Source: Streptomyces xiaopingdaonensis (GTDB lineage: Bacteria > Actinomycetota > Actinomycetes > Streptomycetales > Streptomycetaceae). From it: a DNA stretch of 64,000 nt. Made by a program: the position numbers and the translations under genes. Positions 1-8,292 of this stretch are shown piece after piece. Each line of letters opens with the position of its first letter. Position 1 is the first letter of the stretch. The notes beneath the pieces were generated by a model. The model was not told where the DNA came from. It saw only the letters and a list, made by a program, of their open reading frames with translations, and did no database searches. Location of the stretch: positions 1-64,000 of the forward strand of contig NZ_AJTQ01000168.1 of the NCBI RefSeq assembly GCF_000262345.1, in the 5' to 3' direction.

Positions 1-24
1 CACGCTCCGGTGTGACGGAGCGTG
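1..24 (-). terminator. Hairpin after the OmpA-domain gene
   Basis: A perfect 9-bp inverted repeat (CACGCTCCG at 1-9, CGGAGCGTG at 16-24, 6-base loop) lies just past the stop of the minus-strand OmpA gene. No U-tract is visible, as is usual in this GC range. It probably ends the Tad operon. Confidence 0.6.
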
Positions 25-26
25 CG

Positions 27-785
27 TCACCCCTCCTGGCGCGGGAAGGAGACCTCGACGCGGCGGTTCTTCTTGCGGCCTTCCTCGGTCTTGTTGTCGG
101 CGACCGGGTAATCCTCGCTGTAGCCGCGGACGTTGAAGGAGACGTCGGAGCCGAGCTCTTCGGCGAGGCGCTGCTGGACGGTGGCGGCGCGGGCGCGGGA
201 GAGCTTCTTGCCGTGCTCGTAGGAGCCCAGGTCGTCGGTGAAACCGTAGACGTTCACCTCCGAGCCCTTCTGCTTCTCGACCTCCGCCGCGATCTCCTTG
301 ATCTTGGCGTTCGCCTTTCCGTTCAGCTTGTTGCTGTCCTTGGGGAAGAGCACCTCGGCCTGGAGCGTGAACTTCGTCTTCTCCGTGCTGTCCTCGCGCC
401 GCTCGTCGCCGCCCATGTTCTCCGTGACGAACTTGATGTCCAGCACCTTCGGCGGCGCCAGCTTCGCCCCGGAGGCGAGCTTGAGACCGCCCGACTGGGC
501 GTCGACCTTGTTGGGCTCGGAGCCGGAACCGACGTTCTCGAAGTTGTCGGGGGGTTCGCTGTACCCCTCGTCGCCGGGGCCGGTCTCGCCCGGGAGGGAG
601 GGGGCGGCGCCGGTGGGGATGGTGGTGGGGTTGTCGGTGCCGAAGTCGGGTGGATCGGTCGGCAGGTCACCGATGCTTGGTGAGGGTGTCGCCTCGTCTG
701 CATGGGCCACGCCGCCGAGGCCGAAGACCAGCAGCCCCAGTACGGACGTGCCTGTGACAGCGCGCGCGAGGACAGTACGGGCCAT
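27..785 (-). CDS. OmpA-family (peptidoglycan-binding) secreted protein
   Basis: 252 aa with an N-terminal signal peptide (MARTVLARAVTG then a hydrophobic stretch ending near AHA), a Pro/Asp/Gly-rich spacer and a C-terminal OmpA domain over about the last 110 residues. The domain carries the GFTDDLGS segment, the N/K-LSRARA helix and the GYSEDYP...GR.KNRRVE end typical of peptidoglycan-binding OmpA folds. It should sit outside the membrane and grip the cell wall. I chose ATG at 785 because GGGGGAG lies 5 bases upstream; an in-frame GTG at 789-791 would overlap the upstream TGA but has no spacing from that site. It is the last gene of the Tad cluster, 2 bases after the lipoprotein gene, and may anchor the pilus to the wall (inference). 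Confidence 0.85.
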   Translation of the reverse strand: MARTVLARAVTGTSVLGLLVFGLGGVAHADEATPSPSIGDLPTDPPDFGTDNPTTIPTGAAPSLPGETGPGDEGYSEPPDNFENVGSGSEPNKVDAQSGGLKLASGAKLAPPKVLDIKFVTENMGGDERREDSTEKTKFTLQAEVLFPKDSNKLNGKANAKIKEIAAEVEKQKGSEVNVYGFTDDLGSYEHGKKLSRARAATVQQRLAEELGSDVSFNVRGYSEDYPVADNKTEEGRKKNRRVEVSFPRQEG

Positions 786-787
786 TG

Positions 788-1372
788 TCACTCCCCCGAG
801 ATGGTGATGCTCGCCGTCGGAAGGTCTCCCACCTGAAAATCGAGGGCGTCGTTCCCCTTAGGCGGCGCGGGGAACTGTGCATACCAATTCTTGGTTTGGC
901 CGCCCTGCAGTCCACCCTTGAAGGCAGTACAGAGACAACGCCCGTCAGTGTCCCTGAGGACGAGGTACTTCTTCTTCCCCTTCTTGTCGACCAGGCTTGC
1001 CCCGGCCATCGACGACGGATTTGCCTCGGCCAACTCCTTTTCGTCGGCCTTCCATTCGACGCCGCTCCAGAACTTCCCACCGCTGTTCGAGACTTCTCCG
1101 TTGAGCGTGAGGAACCCGCCTTCCTCGCGCTCTGCGGAGTTGATGGTCAGACTGATATCCGATCCCCCCTTGAGTTCAGCAAGTACTTCTCCCTCGCCGT
1201 CGCCGTCCTGGGACGAGGAATCTCCGCCCTTGCCCTTGTCGTCCTGTTGACTCGGGGAGGATTTGTCTGCGTCCTCGTCGTCCCCGCCTCCGCTGCAACC
1301 TGCCAGCGCAAAGAGCAGACCAGTTGCGATCGCAAGGGCCGCCCACTGGCCGCCTTTTCGCCGCGTTCTCAT
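788..1372 (-). CDS. Putative lipoprotein of the Tad cluster
   Basis: 194 aa, function unknown. The N terminus MRTRRKGGQ is followed by a hydrophobic helix and the lipobox LAGC with Cys26, so the protein should be lipid-anchored on the outer face of the membrane. An acidic Gly/Ser/Asp linker (about 27-60) follows, then a globular region. I placed the start at the ATG at 1372 because the reading frame upstream of it has no signal-peptide character. It lies between the TadG-like gene and the OmpA gene on the same strand, suggesting a joint role in holding the pilus machine at the cell surface. That role is inferred from position only. Confidence 0.75.
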   Translation of the reverse strand: MRTRRKGGQWAALAIATGLLFALAGCSGGGDDEDADKSSPSQQDDKGKGGDSSSQDGDGEGEVLAELKGGSDISLTINSAEREEGGFLTLNGEVSNSGGKFWSGVEWKADEKELAEANPSSMAGASLVDKKGKKKYLVLRDTDGRCLCTAFKGGLQGGQTKNWYAQFPAPPKGNDALDFQVGDLPTASITISGE

Positions 1373-1403
1373 GGGTTGCGCTTCCTCCGGTTGTCGTCTT
1401 TCA

Positions 1404-1988
1404 TCAGTCGACCAGCACCACGTCGAACAGGTCAGCTGGGTTGGCATCAAAATCGTCATCGTCCGGCTCGATAGCGATCTCCTCGCCGTCACAGGTCAGA
1501 ATGATCTGGTCAGAGTCGCCATCGGCCTCGCACCTCGGCACGATCACAGCGGTCGCCGATGCCTTCGCAGTCTTGTTCCCGGCGCCGGGGATGATCGATG
1601 ATCCGCTGTCGAACCTTGTTCGTACGTCGACGGCATACCCAAGGTCGCCTTGCCTCTGGACCGGTCGGCAACCTTCTATGTTGGAGTCGTTCTGGCCCGC
1701 GAAGTGCCCTGCCTCCCCGCAGCCTTCGGCGACTATGTCACCACGCCCGGCTATCCACTCGCGCCATTCGTCATCGTCGCCCAGCGCATCGACGAAGCCA
1801 TCAAAGAATGCCGCCCTGTCTGCTCTCGCTGCACCGATCGCCGCCGCGTCGGCAGCGGTCTGCCCACCGTTCCGGACCGACGCGGCCTGGGCGACCGTGA
1901 AGAGGGCGAAAGCCAGAAACAACAGGCCCGTCATGGCGATTGCACAGAGCAGGAGCGCAGAACCACTCTCCGAGCCGGGGCGGTTCAC
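1404..1988 (-). CDS. TadG-like pilus assembly protein
   Basis: 194 aa. One N-terminal transmembrane helix (SALLLCAIAMTGLLFLAFAL, about residues 9-28) is followed by AASVRNGGQTAADAAAIGAA, the typical start of TadG/Rv3655c-like proteins. The rest is an acidic extracytoplasmic domain with several Cys. The start is GTG at 1988, overlapping the TGA of the Flp pilin gene by four bases (GTGA), so the two are translationally coupled. TadG-like proteins are minor structural or anchoring components of Flp pili. The C-terminal 30 residues are strikingly Asp/Glu-rich. Confidence 0.8.
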   Translation of the reverse strand: MNRPGSESGSALLLCAIAMTGLLFLAFALFTVAQAASVRNGGQTAADAAAIGAARADRAAFFDGFVDALGDDDEWREWIAGRGDIVAEGCGEAGHFAGQNDSNIEGCRPVQRQGDLGYAVDVRTRFDSGSSIIPGAGNKTAKASATAVIVPRCEADGDSDQIILTCDGEEIAIEPDDDDFDANPADLFDVVLVD

Positions 1989-2191
1989 CCACCGCCGACG
2001 ACCTTCGCCACCGCATTCCCTATGGCTGTGGAGATCACTGCGTCGAGTCCCAGCGCGCGAATCCCCAGAATGATCGCCCCCACAATGATCACGATCCCCA
2101 CATACTCGATAGCCGACGCCCCCCGCTCCCCGTCGCGTCCGTGCTGCAGGCGCGTGAGTGCCCTGTACATCATTTCGGTCGGCTTGGACAT
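1985..2191 (-). CDS. flp: Flp-type major pilin (prepilin)
   Basis: 68 aa. A short basic leader ends in GERG, followed by ASAIEYVGIVIIVGAIILGI. That is the Flp prepilin signature: cleavage after Gly, Glu at +5, then Tyr and a hydrophobic helix. The mature subunit would be about 45 residues and form the pilus shaft after processing by a TadV/CpaA-type prepilin peptidase, which is not in this window. A strong ribosome site, GGAGGAG, lies at 2198-2204, six bases before the ATG. The gene is separated from tadC by 456 bases, so it may have its own promoter to give excess pilin. Confidence 0.85.
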   Translation of the reverse strand: MSKPTEMMYRALTRLQHGRDGERGASAIEYVGIVIIVGAIILGIRALGLDAVISTAIGNAVAKVVGGG

Positions 2192-2647
2192 CGGGCTCTC
2201 CTCCAGTGTCGGCGGCTTGATGGGCCGCCCTTCGGTGGGCTTCCGGGGCGTGGGGCGCGGCTGTTCGGTGTGGACCCGGTCCGGCTTCGGGTGGGTGCAC
2301 GCCGGTGGGGGGAGGGAGGTCGCGCAGGGTCAGGTCCCGGTGGGCGTGGGGGTGCCGGGCGTCAGGCATGGGGGGCACCTCCGGGTGGGAGGGGAGGTGC
2401 GGGGGTGGGGGTCATGGTGTGCTGCGTCTCCCTCCGGCACCTGGTCTCGCGGGTGGGGCGCGGCCACTCGGGGTCGGGGGGTTCCGACAGGCCGGTGGGG
2501 TGTGCGCCGACTCTTGTTGCCCACTGTTGTTGCCCGAATGCAGACTGTGCCACATTTGCCTGCCCCCGCGAAGAGTTGGCGTGAAATGCGGGCGCCCTGG
2601 TCCCGTTTCGGGCGGTGGTGTGCGGGCGGTTTTCGGTCATCGCGGCG
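2192..2647. other. Intergenic region between tadC and flp
   Basis: 456 bases without a supported gene. Its open frames are low-complexity Gly/Pro/Arg strings. It is G-rich on the plus strand (many GGGGTGG-type runs) and carries the flp ribosome site at its left end. It probably holds the promoter for flp-tadG-lipoprotein-ompA. Confidence 0.5.
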
Positions 2648-3547
2648 TCAACCCCCGAGGATCGAGCCGAAGTCGGTGTCGGCGCCGAGGATGAACGTGG
2701 CCGCGATCAGGATGAGGGTGCCGGGGAGCAGGAAGCCGATCGTGGCGAGCGTCGCCTTGGGTATGGTCTTCGCGGCCTGGCGGCGCGCGTTCTGGGCGTC
2801 CGTCCGGCGCATGTCGGTGGCGATCTGCACGAGGGTGTCGGCGATGGGGGCGCCGAGTTCCTCGCCCTGCTGGAGCGCGGTGACGAACTGGTCGACCTGC
2901 TCGCTGGAGTTGCGCCTGCGCAGCTCGTCGAAGGCGTCGCGGCGGCTCACGCCCATGTCCATCTGCCGCAGGGTGATGCGGAGTTCGTCGGCCCACGGCC
3001 CTTCGTACCGCTCCGCCACCCGTTCCAGCGCCTGCCGGAAGCCGAGCCCGGCGGAGACGACGACGGCGAGGACGTCGAGGAAGTCGGGGAGGGTGCGCTC
3101 GATCGTCCGCTTGCGGTCGCGCACGGCCTGCCAGAGGGAGAGGTCGGCGGCCGTCCAGCCGAAGGCGAGGACGAGGAGGGTGAAGAGGAGGCTGTCGGCC
3201 GCGATGCCGACGAGTCCCATGAGGAGCCCGAAGACGCCGTAGACGGCGCGCCTCGCGGCGTACCGCTGGAGCGTGAGGCCGCCGGGGTTGCCCGCCTGGT
3301 CGATCCGGCGCCGCTTGCGGTCGACGAGTCGGGGCCCCATGAGCCGCAGCACCAGCGGCGCGAGACGCATGCCGAGCCGGTCGACGGCGCGGTCGGGCGC
3401 CGAGGCGCGGGTGGCGCCGATCTCGTGGGCGAGGACGAGGTCGGCGGGGAGTTCCGCCTCGGAGCGGTAGAGGCGCAGCCCGGCGAGCGCCGCGTAGACG
3501 GCGGCGCCGGCGACGAGCGCGAGGACCAGCGCGATCACGCGGGGCAC
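2648..3547 (-). CDS. tadC: TadC-like type II secretion F-domain protein
   Basis: 299 aa integral membrane protein of the GspF/TadC family, a platform subunit of the Flp pilus machine that couples TadA ATP hydrolysis to pilin assembly. The N terminus is one hydrophobic helix (VIALVLALVAGAAVYAALAG). The GspF core follows: a helical cytoplasmic stretch with LPDFLDVLAVVVSAGLGFRQALERV and QFVTALQQGEELGAPIADTL, then a TM helix near the C terminus (ATLATIGFLLPGTLILIAATFIL). The start is GTG at 3547. It follows tadB by about 60 bases. Such paired TadB/TadC paralogues are normal for Tad loci. Confidence 0.9.
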   Translation of the reverse strand: MPRVIALVLALVAGAAVYAALAGLRLYRSEAELPADLVLAHEIGATRASAPDRAVDRLGMRLAPLVLRLMGPRLVDRKRRRIDQAGNPGGLTLQRYAARRAVYGVFGLLMGLVGIAADSLLFTLLVLAFGWTAADLSLWQAVRDRKRTIERTLPDFLDVLAVVVSAGLGFRQALERVAERYEGPWADELRITLRQMDMGVSRRDAFDELRRRNSSEQVDQFVTALQQGEELGAPIADTLVQIATDMRRTDAQNARRQAAKTIPKATLATIGFLLPGTLILIAATFILGADTDFGSILGG

Positions 3548-3608
3548 CGCCTCTCGGCTGCGTCCAACGCCGCGGCGGAGGCGGCGAGTTGCTTCGCGGT
3601 ACCCACCG

Positions 3609-4553
3609 TCACACCTCGATCCTGCCGAGACGCCTGATCACGAGGAACCCGCCCGCGAAGAGCCCGACGGCGACGAGCATCGCCAACTGCCCCACGGGCG
3701 ACCCGGTGACGCGGGCGAGGGCGCCCGGCATCATCGAGTTCATCATCAGCATGGCGCCGAGGCCGAGGAGCGGCAGCGTGAACGCGGTGGCGTTGACCTC
3801 GGAGAGCATCGTGCGCACCTCGCGTCGCGTCTCCTTGCGCTCCTCCAGCGTGTGCGTGAGATTCCGCAGCGACCCGACGATGGTGCCGCCCGCCCGGTTG
3901 GAGAGCACCAACGTGGTGACGAGGACGACGAGTTCGCGCGACGGCAGCCGCTCGGCGAGTTCGCCGAGGGCGTCGTCGATCGAGCGTCCGACGGCGAGCT
4001 GGTTGACGACGACGGCGAGTTCGTCGCCGGCGGGCGCCTCCAGCTCCTCGGCGGCGATACCGAGAGCCGTACGCAGCGCCAGGCCCGCCGAGGTGGCGTT
4101 GGCGAGGATGCGGGAGAGCTCGGGGAGCTGCGCGATGAACTGCTCGGTGCGGCGCCTGCGTTGCTGGTTGAGGAAGGCGTTGGCGCTGACGGCGCCGAGG
4201 AGGCCGGCGAGCGGGCCGAAGAAGGCGGCGAGCATCGCGGAGGCGAGGAACCAGAGGACCGCGACGAGCGCGGCGGTGTAGACGGCGAACTCGCCCGCTG
4301 TGAGGTCGAGTCCGGTGGCGTCGAGCCTGCGCTGGAGGCGCCTGCCCGGGCCGGTGCGGCGCAGCCGGCGGTCGACGCCGGAGAAGGGCCGCGCCCGGCC
4401 GTCGGGGAGCCGGGCGCCCGCGGCCTCGGCGGCGAGGCGGTCGAGGAGCGCCCTGCGCCGGCTGCGCCCCGAGGCGTACACCAGCACGCCGGCGGTGCCC
4501 ACGGCACCGGCGCACGCGGTCGCCGTGAGGGCGAGGAGTGCGGTGTTGTCCAT
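3609..4553 (-). CDS. tadB: TadB-like type II secretion F-domain protein
   Basis: 314 aa membrane platform protein. An N-terminal helix (ALLALTATACAGAVGTAGVLV) precedes a basic loop (RRRALLDRLA), two TM helices around residues 90-130, and the GspF signature LPELSRILANATSAGLALRTAL...LAERLPSRELVVLV. Two TM helices close the C terminus. ATG at 4553 was chosen because translation upstream is Arg/Pro-rich and lacks family similarity. It lies 159 bases after tadA and would form the inner-membrane platform with TadC. Confidence 0.9.
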   Translation of the reverse strand: MDNTALLALTATACAGAVGTAGVLVYASGRSRRRALLDRLAAEAAGARLPDGRARPFSGVDRRLRRTGPGRRLQRRLDATGLDLTAGEFAVYTAALVAVLWFLASAMLAAFFGPLAGLLGAVSANAFLNQQRRRRTEQFIAQLPELSRILANATSAGLALRTALGIAAEELEAPAGDELAVVVNQLAVGRSIDDALGELAERLPSRELVVLVTTLVLSNRAGGTIVGSLRNLTHTLEERKETRREVRTMLSEVNATAFTLPLLGLGAMLMMNSMMPGALARVTGSPVGQLAMLVAVGLFAGGFLVIRRLGRIEV

Positions 4554-4712
4554 ACGGCGTCCTCGGTGGCCTTTCTCGTCCTGCGTCTGCGGTCTGCACG
4601 GTGCGGTCGGCGCGGCGCGGCGCGGCGCGCCCTCAGCCGGGCCGCCCGGCCGGCGGTCCGGCACCCGGCAAGTCTCCCCAACGCGGCCGGTGCGTAGGCG
4701 GGTTGGGCCCGG

Positions 4713-6113
4713 TCATCCCCTGCCTCCCGCGTGGCGCCCGCCGGCGCCCCGCTCGGTCGGCGCCTCCGCGACACGGGAGGAGAGCTGCGAGGCGTCGGTC
4801 GCGACCCCGTACGCGCCCGGGACGCTCTCGCCCGCGAGCGCGAGCCGGTCGGCGGTCCTGCGGGGCAGCGGGAGGTGCGCGAAGCTGCCGTCGACGCGCC
4901 CCGTGCCGGTGGCGGGGGCGGCGTCGAAGCGGGTGAGCGGGACGATCCGGAAGGGCTCCCTGCCGTGCGACGAGAGGAGCGCGATCTCGACCACCTTGCG
5001 GGAGCCGTCGGAGAGGCGGGCGAGTTGGACGAGGACGTCGACGGCCGAGTTGATCTGGTCCTGGAGCGCGGCGAAGGGCACGTCGACCTCGGACATGGAG
5101 GCGAGCGTCTGGAGCCGCATCAGCGCGTCCTCCGCGCTGTTGGCGTGGACGGTGGCGAGCGAGCCGTCGTGCCCCGTCGACATCGCCTGGAGCATGTCGA
5201 GGGTCTCGCCGCCGCGCACCTCGCCGACGAGGATGCGGTCGGGGCGCATCCGCAGCGAGTTGCGGACGAGGTCGCGGACGGTGACCTGGCCCTTCCCCTC
5301 GACGTTGGCCGGGCGCGTCTCCAGCCGGATGACGTGCTCCTGCTGGAGCTGGAGTTCGGCCGCGTCCTCGACGGTGATGATGCGCTCCCGCTCGGGGATG
5401 AGCGCGGAGAGTGCGTTGAGCAGCGTCGTCTTGCCGGAGCCCGTGCCGCCGGAGACGATCACGTTGAAGCGGCCCCTGATGAAGGCGGAGAGCAGCGCGA
5501 GCATGTGCGTGTCGAGGGTGCCGATGCCGATGAGCTCCTCGAGCGTGTAGGCGCGGGGGAAGCGCCTGATGGTGAGGGTGGCACCGGAGAGGGAGAGCGG
5601 CGGGATGATGACGTTGACGCGCTCGCCCGTGGGGAGGCGCGCGTCGACCATCGGATTCGACTCGTCCACCCGCCTGTTGACGGTGGAGACGATCCGCTCG
5701 ATCGTCTGCATCAGCTGCTCGTCCGAGGCGAACCGCACCGGCACCTGTTCGACGCGGCCCGCGCGCTCGACGAAGACCTGATCGGGCCCGTTGACCATGA
5801 TCTCGGTGATCGACGCGTCCTCCAGCAGCGGTTCGAGGACGCCGAGGCCGAGCGCCTCGTCGACGACGCGGCGGATGAGCAGCGCCCGGTCGGGGGTGGC
5901 GAGGACGGGGCCCTCGCGGCTGATGATGTGGCCGAGTACGCGCTCCAGGCGGCTGCGGCGCTCGTCGGGCGCGAGCGCCGACATCTCGGCGAGGTCGATC
6001 TCCTCCAGCAGCTTGGTGCGGAAGGCGGGGACGAGGTGGCCCGTCGTGTCGGCGGCGGGACGGCCCGCGGCGGGCGCCGCGCCGTCCTGGTTGATGCGGG
6101 AGCGCAGGCTCAA
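4713..6113 (-). CDS. tadA: TadA/CpaF secretion ATPase
   Basis: 466 aa, a normal length for CpaF/TadA hexameric ATPases that power Flp pilus assembly. The N-terminal domain contains VLEPLLEDASITEIMVNG. Walker A SGGTGSGKTT is at about residues 221-230, the Asp box ITVEDAAELQL at about 246-256, Walker B ILVGEVRG at about 294-301, and the His box GHDGSLATVHAN at about 314-325. All catalytic boxes are intact. It lies 51 bases downstream of the TadE-like gene on the same strand. The C-terminal 80 residues, ending in Gly/Arg, are less conserved. Confidence 0.95.
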   Translation of the reverse strand: MSLRSRINQDGAAPAAGRPAADTTGHLVPAFRTKLLEEIDLAEMSALAPDERRSRLERVLGHIISREGPVLATPDRALLIRRVVDEALGLGVLEPLLEDASITEIMVNGPDQVFVERAGRVEQVPVRFASDEQLMQTIERIVSTVNRRVDESNPMVDARLPTGERVNVIIPPLSLSGATLTIRRFPRAYTLEELIGIGTLDTHMLALLSAFIRGRFNVIVSGGTGSGKTTLLNALSALIPERERIITVEDAAELQLQQEHVIRLETRPANVEGKGQVTVRDLVRNSLRMRPDRILVGEVRGGETLDMLQAMSTGHDGSLATVHANSAEDALMRLQTLASMSEVDVPFAALQDQINSAVDVLVQLARLSDGSRKVVEIALLSSHGREPFRIVPLTRFDAAPATGTGRVDGSFAHLPLPRRTADRLALAGESVPGAYGVATDASQLSSRVAEAPTERGAGGRHAGGRG

Positions 6114-6164
6114 CTCGGCCTCCTCGGCGCGGTGTCGGGCCCCTGCGGGGCGTACGGCGGCACG

Positions 6165-6566
6165 TCAGTCGTCCTCGTCGGCCGGCATCGTCGCCGAGCG
6201 GCTCGCGGTGCCGAGGCTGCCGAAGCCGGGGATGACGGACGGGATGGTGACGGTGGTCTTCACCGTCACCTCGTCGCCGCCCCCGGAGAGCGCGAAGGTG
6301 CTGCGCTTCGCCGTCCAGCCGGACATCGCCGCGCGTCCCCCGGCCGCGTACCCGTCCGCGGTGTCCTGCTGCCCGGCGAGGCGGGCTGCGGCGCGCGCTC
6401 CGCTGCCGGCCTGCTGCACGGCGTAGCCGGCGAGACCGAGCTGGATGCCGGCCATGGCGACGAGGAGCAGCAGCGGGAGCATGCCGGCGAACTCCAGGGA
6501 GCTCGCGCCGCGTTCGGGGTGCAGGCGCCCAGTGCGGCGCCGGTGCGGGAAGGGGACGCGCGCCAC
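6165..6566 (-). CDS. TadE-like pseudopilin
   Basis: 133 aa. A basic leader ends in ERG, followed by ASSLEFAGMLPLLLLVAMAGIQ, the TadE prepilin-like motif with Glu at +5 and a hydrophobic helix. A short extracytoplasmic domain follows. The GTG start at 6566 is 3 bases after the stop of the ATPase-TadE fusion gene. TadE proteins are minor pilins processed by the same peptidase as Flp. With the fusion gene just upstream this locus encodes two TadE-like modules, which may form a heteromeric minor-pilin tip or priming complex (inference). Confidence 0.85.
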   Translation of the reverse strand: MARVPFPHRRRTGRLHPERGASSLEFAGMLPLLLLVAMAGIQLGLAGYAVQQAGSGARAAARLAGQQDTADGYAAGGRAAMSGWTAKRSTFALSGGGDEVTVKTTVTIPSVIPGFGSLGTASRSATMPADEDD

Positions 6567-6569
6567 GGG

Positions 6570-8285
6570 TCAGCCCTCCTTCGCCGCCCCGGCCTCGCCC
6601 GCGACCGTGAACGGGAGGAGGGCGGAGCCGGGGAAGAGGATGGGGGTCTTCATGTCGACGTCGGCCTTCCAGACGTCGCCGGAGAGGGAGCACGCCACCT
6701 TCGAGCCGCCGCGCCACTTGGCGGGGAGGTGCTCGGTGGCCGCCGCCTGGCACGCGCCCTGCGGGTCGCCGTACGCCTCTGCCGAGGCCGCGGCGCGTGC
6801 GCCCTCGTCCGCCGCGTTGCCGGCGAGCGAGAAGGTGTAGCCGATCAGCACGGCCTGCCAGACGAGGGCGAGGACGACGAGGACGATCGGCGCCATCCCC
6901 GCGAACTCCACGCTCGCCGCGCCTCGTTCGCCGCCGAGCCGGCCCGGCCGGCCGCCGTCGGGCGCCTGTCGGGGCGGGGCGGTGCCGGGCGGGAGCGCCT
7001 GCCGTGCCGAGCCCGCCCCGGGGAGCGCCTGGGCCTGCTCCGGGGGTTGCGGCTTGTCGCCGCGGTGCTTCTCGCGGCGCTTCGCCTTTCCGCGGGCCTT
7101 GCGCGGCTGCTCCGGTGCGGCCGCGACGCCGAGTTCGCCGGCGAGCGCCCACAGGGCCTGCTTGACGACGCTGCGGTCGTCGAGGTCCTGGAGGCGCCCG
7201 GCGTCGACGGCGGTCTGGAGGTCCTTGAAGTGCGAGGGTACGGCCGTGCGCGCGACGGGTGTCCCCGTGATGCGCGCGACCAGCGGCGGCTGGATCTCCG
7301 TCTGCCGGGAGGCCCGGTTGACGACGGTGACGATCTCCTCGGCCTTGCGCACCTGGAGCCGGTCCCAGAGCCGCACCGCGCGCTTCGCCGCGCGTACCGA
7401 GACGACGTCGGGGGTGGTGAAGAGGACGGCCCGGTCGGCGAGTTCCACCGCCGCCGCGCTGCCCGCGGTGAGCTGCGCACCGCAGTCGACGACGACCACC
7501 TCGTAACGGGAGCGGAGGGCGCCGACGATCTGCCGTACCGCGCGGTCGTCGACCTCCTCGCCGCGCTCCCCCTCGCCCGGCGCGAGGAGCAGTGCGACGC
7601 CCGACTCGTGGGCGTAGACGGCGTCCTGGAGGACCCGCGGGGAGACGTCCTGGATGCCGGCGAGGTCCGCAACGGACCTGCGGTATTGGACGTCGAGGTA
7701 GGAGGCGACGTCGCCGGACTGGAGGTCGAGGTCGACGAGGGCGGTGCTGCGCCCCGACGCGTGGGCGGCGAGGGCGAGTTGGACGGCGGCGAGCGTCGCG
7801 CCCACGCCGCCCTTCGCCCCCGTCACGGCGACGACGGTGCCCCCCGCGCCGGCCGGCCCCGCCCCGCCCGCGCCGAGATGGCGCCGCACACCGGCCGCCC
7901 AGCCGCCCGCGGCACCGATGCGGGCGTTCAACTCCTCGACGCGCAGCGGCAGCGAGACGACGCCGCGCGCCCCCGCGTCCATGGCGGAGGAGTACAGGGC
8001 GGGGCTGGTGTCGCGCGCGGCGAGGATGGTGCCGACGGCGGGGAAGCGGACGGCGACCTCGCGGATCAGCTCCAGCGCGGGGAGCGGGCCGACGAGTTCG
8101 TGGACGAGGACGATCTCGGGCAGGTCGGCGGCGGACTCGGCGCCGGCCTGCCCGAGCACGTCGAGGAGCTGGGTGGAGTCGATGGCGGGCGGCAGCGGCT
8201 CCCCGTCGGGCGTGCTCGCGAGCGCCTCCACCAGGACGCGGGCCGCTTCCGGGTCGCTGACCGCGGGCTGGATGCGCCAGGTCAT
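6570..8285 (-). CDS. CpaE/TadZ-like ATPase fused to a TadE-like pseudopilin
   Basis: 571 aa with two modules normally made as separate proteins. Residues about 1-140 resemble the pseudo-receiver domain of CpaE/TadZ (DLPEIVLVHEL...DAGARGVVSLPLRVEELNARI). Residues about 150-400 are a MinD/ParA-like ATPase with the deviant Walker A AKGGVGAT. The first Lys is kept and the P-loop Lys is Ala, as is common in TadZ relatives. A basic/Pro-rich linker (about 400-450) leads to GERGAASVEFAGMAPIVLVVLALVWQ and a roughly 90-residue extracytoplasmic domain. Start ATG at 8285 (AGGTG five bases upstream); the GTG at 8291 is the alternative. Prepilin peptidase cleavage after GERG would separate the cytoplasmic ATPase from the pseudopilin. 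Confidence 0.85.
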   Translation of the reverse strand: MTWRIQPAVSDPEAARVLVEALASTPDGEPLPPAIDSTQLLDVLGQAGAESAADLPEIVLVHELVGPLPALELIREVAVRFPAVGTILAARDTSPALYSSAMDAGARGVVSLPLRVEELNARIGAAGGWAAGVRRHLGAGGAGPAGAGGTVVAVTGAKGGVGATLAAVQLALAAHASGRSTALVDLDLQSGDVASYLDVQYRRSVADLAGIQDVSPRVLQDAVYAHESGVALLLAPGEGERGEEVDDRAVRQIVGALRSRYEVVVVDCGAQLTAGSAAAVELADRAVLFTTPDVVSVRAAKRAVRLWDRLQVRKAEEIVTVVNRASRQTEIQPPLVARITGTPVARTAVPSHFKDLQTAVDAGRLQDLDDRSVVKQALWALAGELGVAAAPEQPRKARGKAKRREKHRGDKPQPPEQAQALPGAGSARQALPPGTAPPRQAPDGGRPGRLGGERGAASVEFAGMAPIVLVVLALVWQAVLIGYTFSLAGNAADEGARAAASAEAYGDPQGACQAAATEHLPAKWRGGSKVACSLSGDVWKADVDMKTPILFPGSALLPFTVAGEAGAAKEG

Positions 8286-8292
8286 CGGCACC

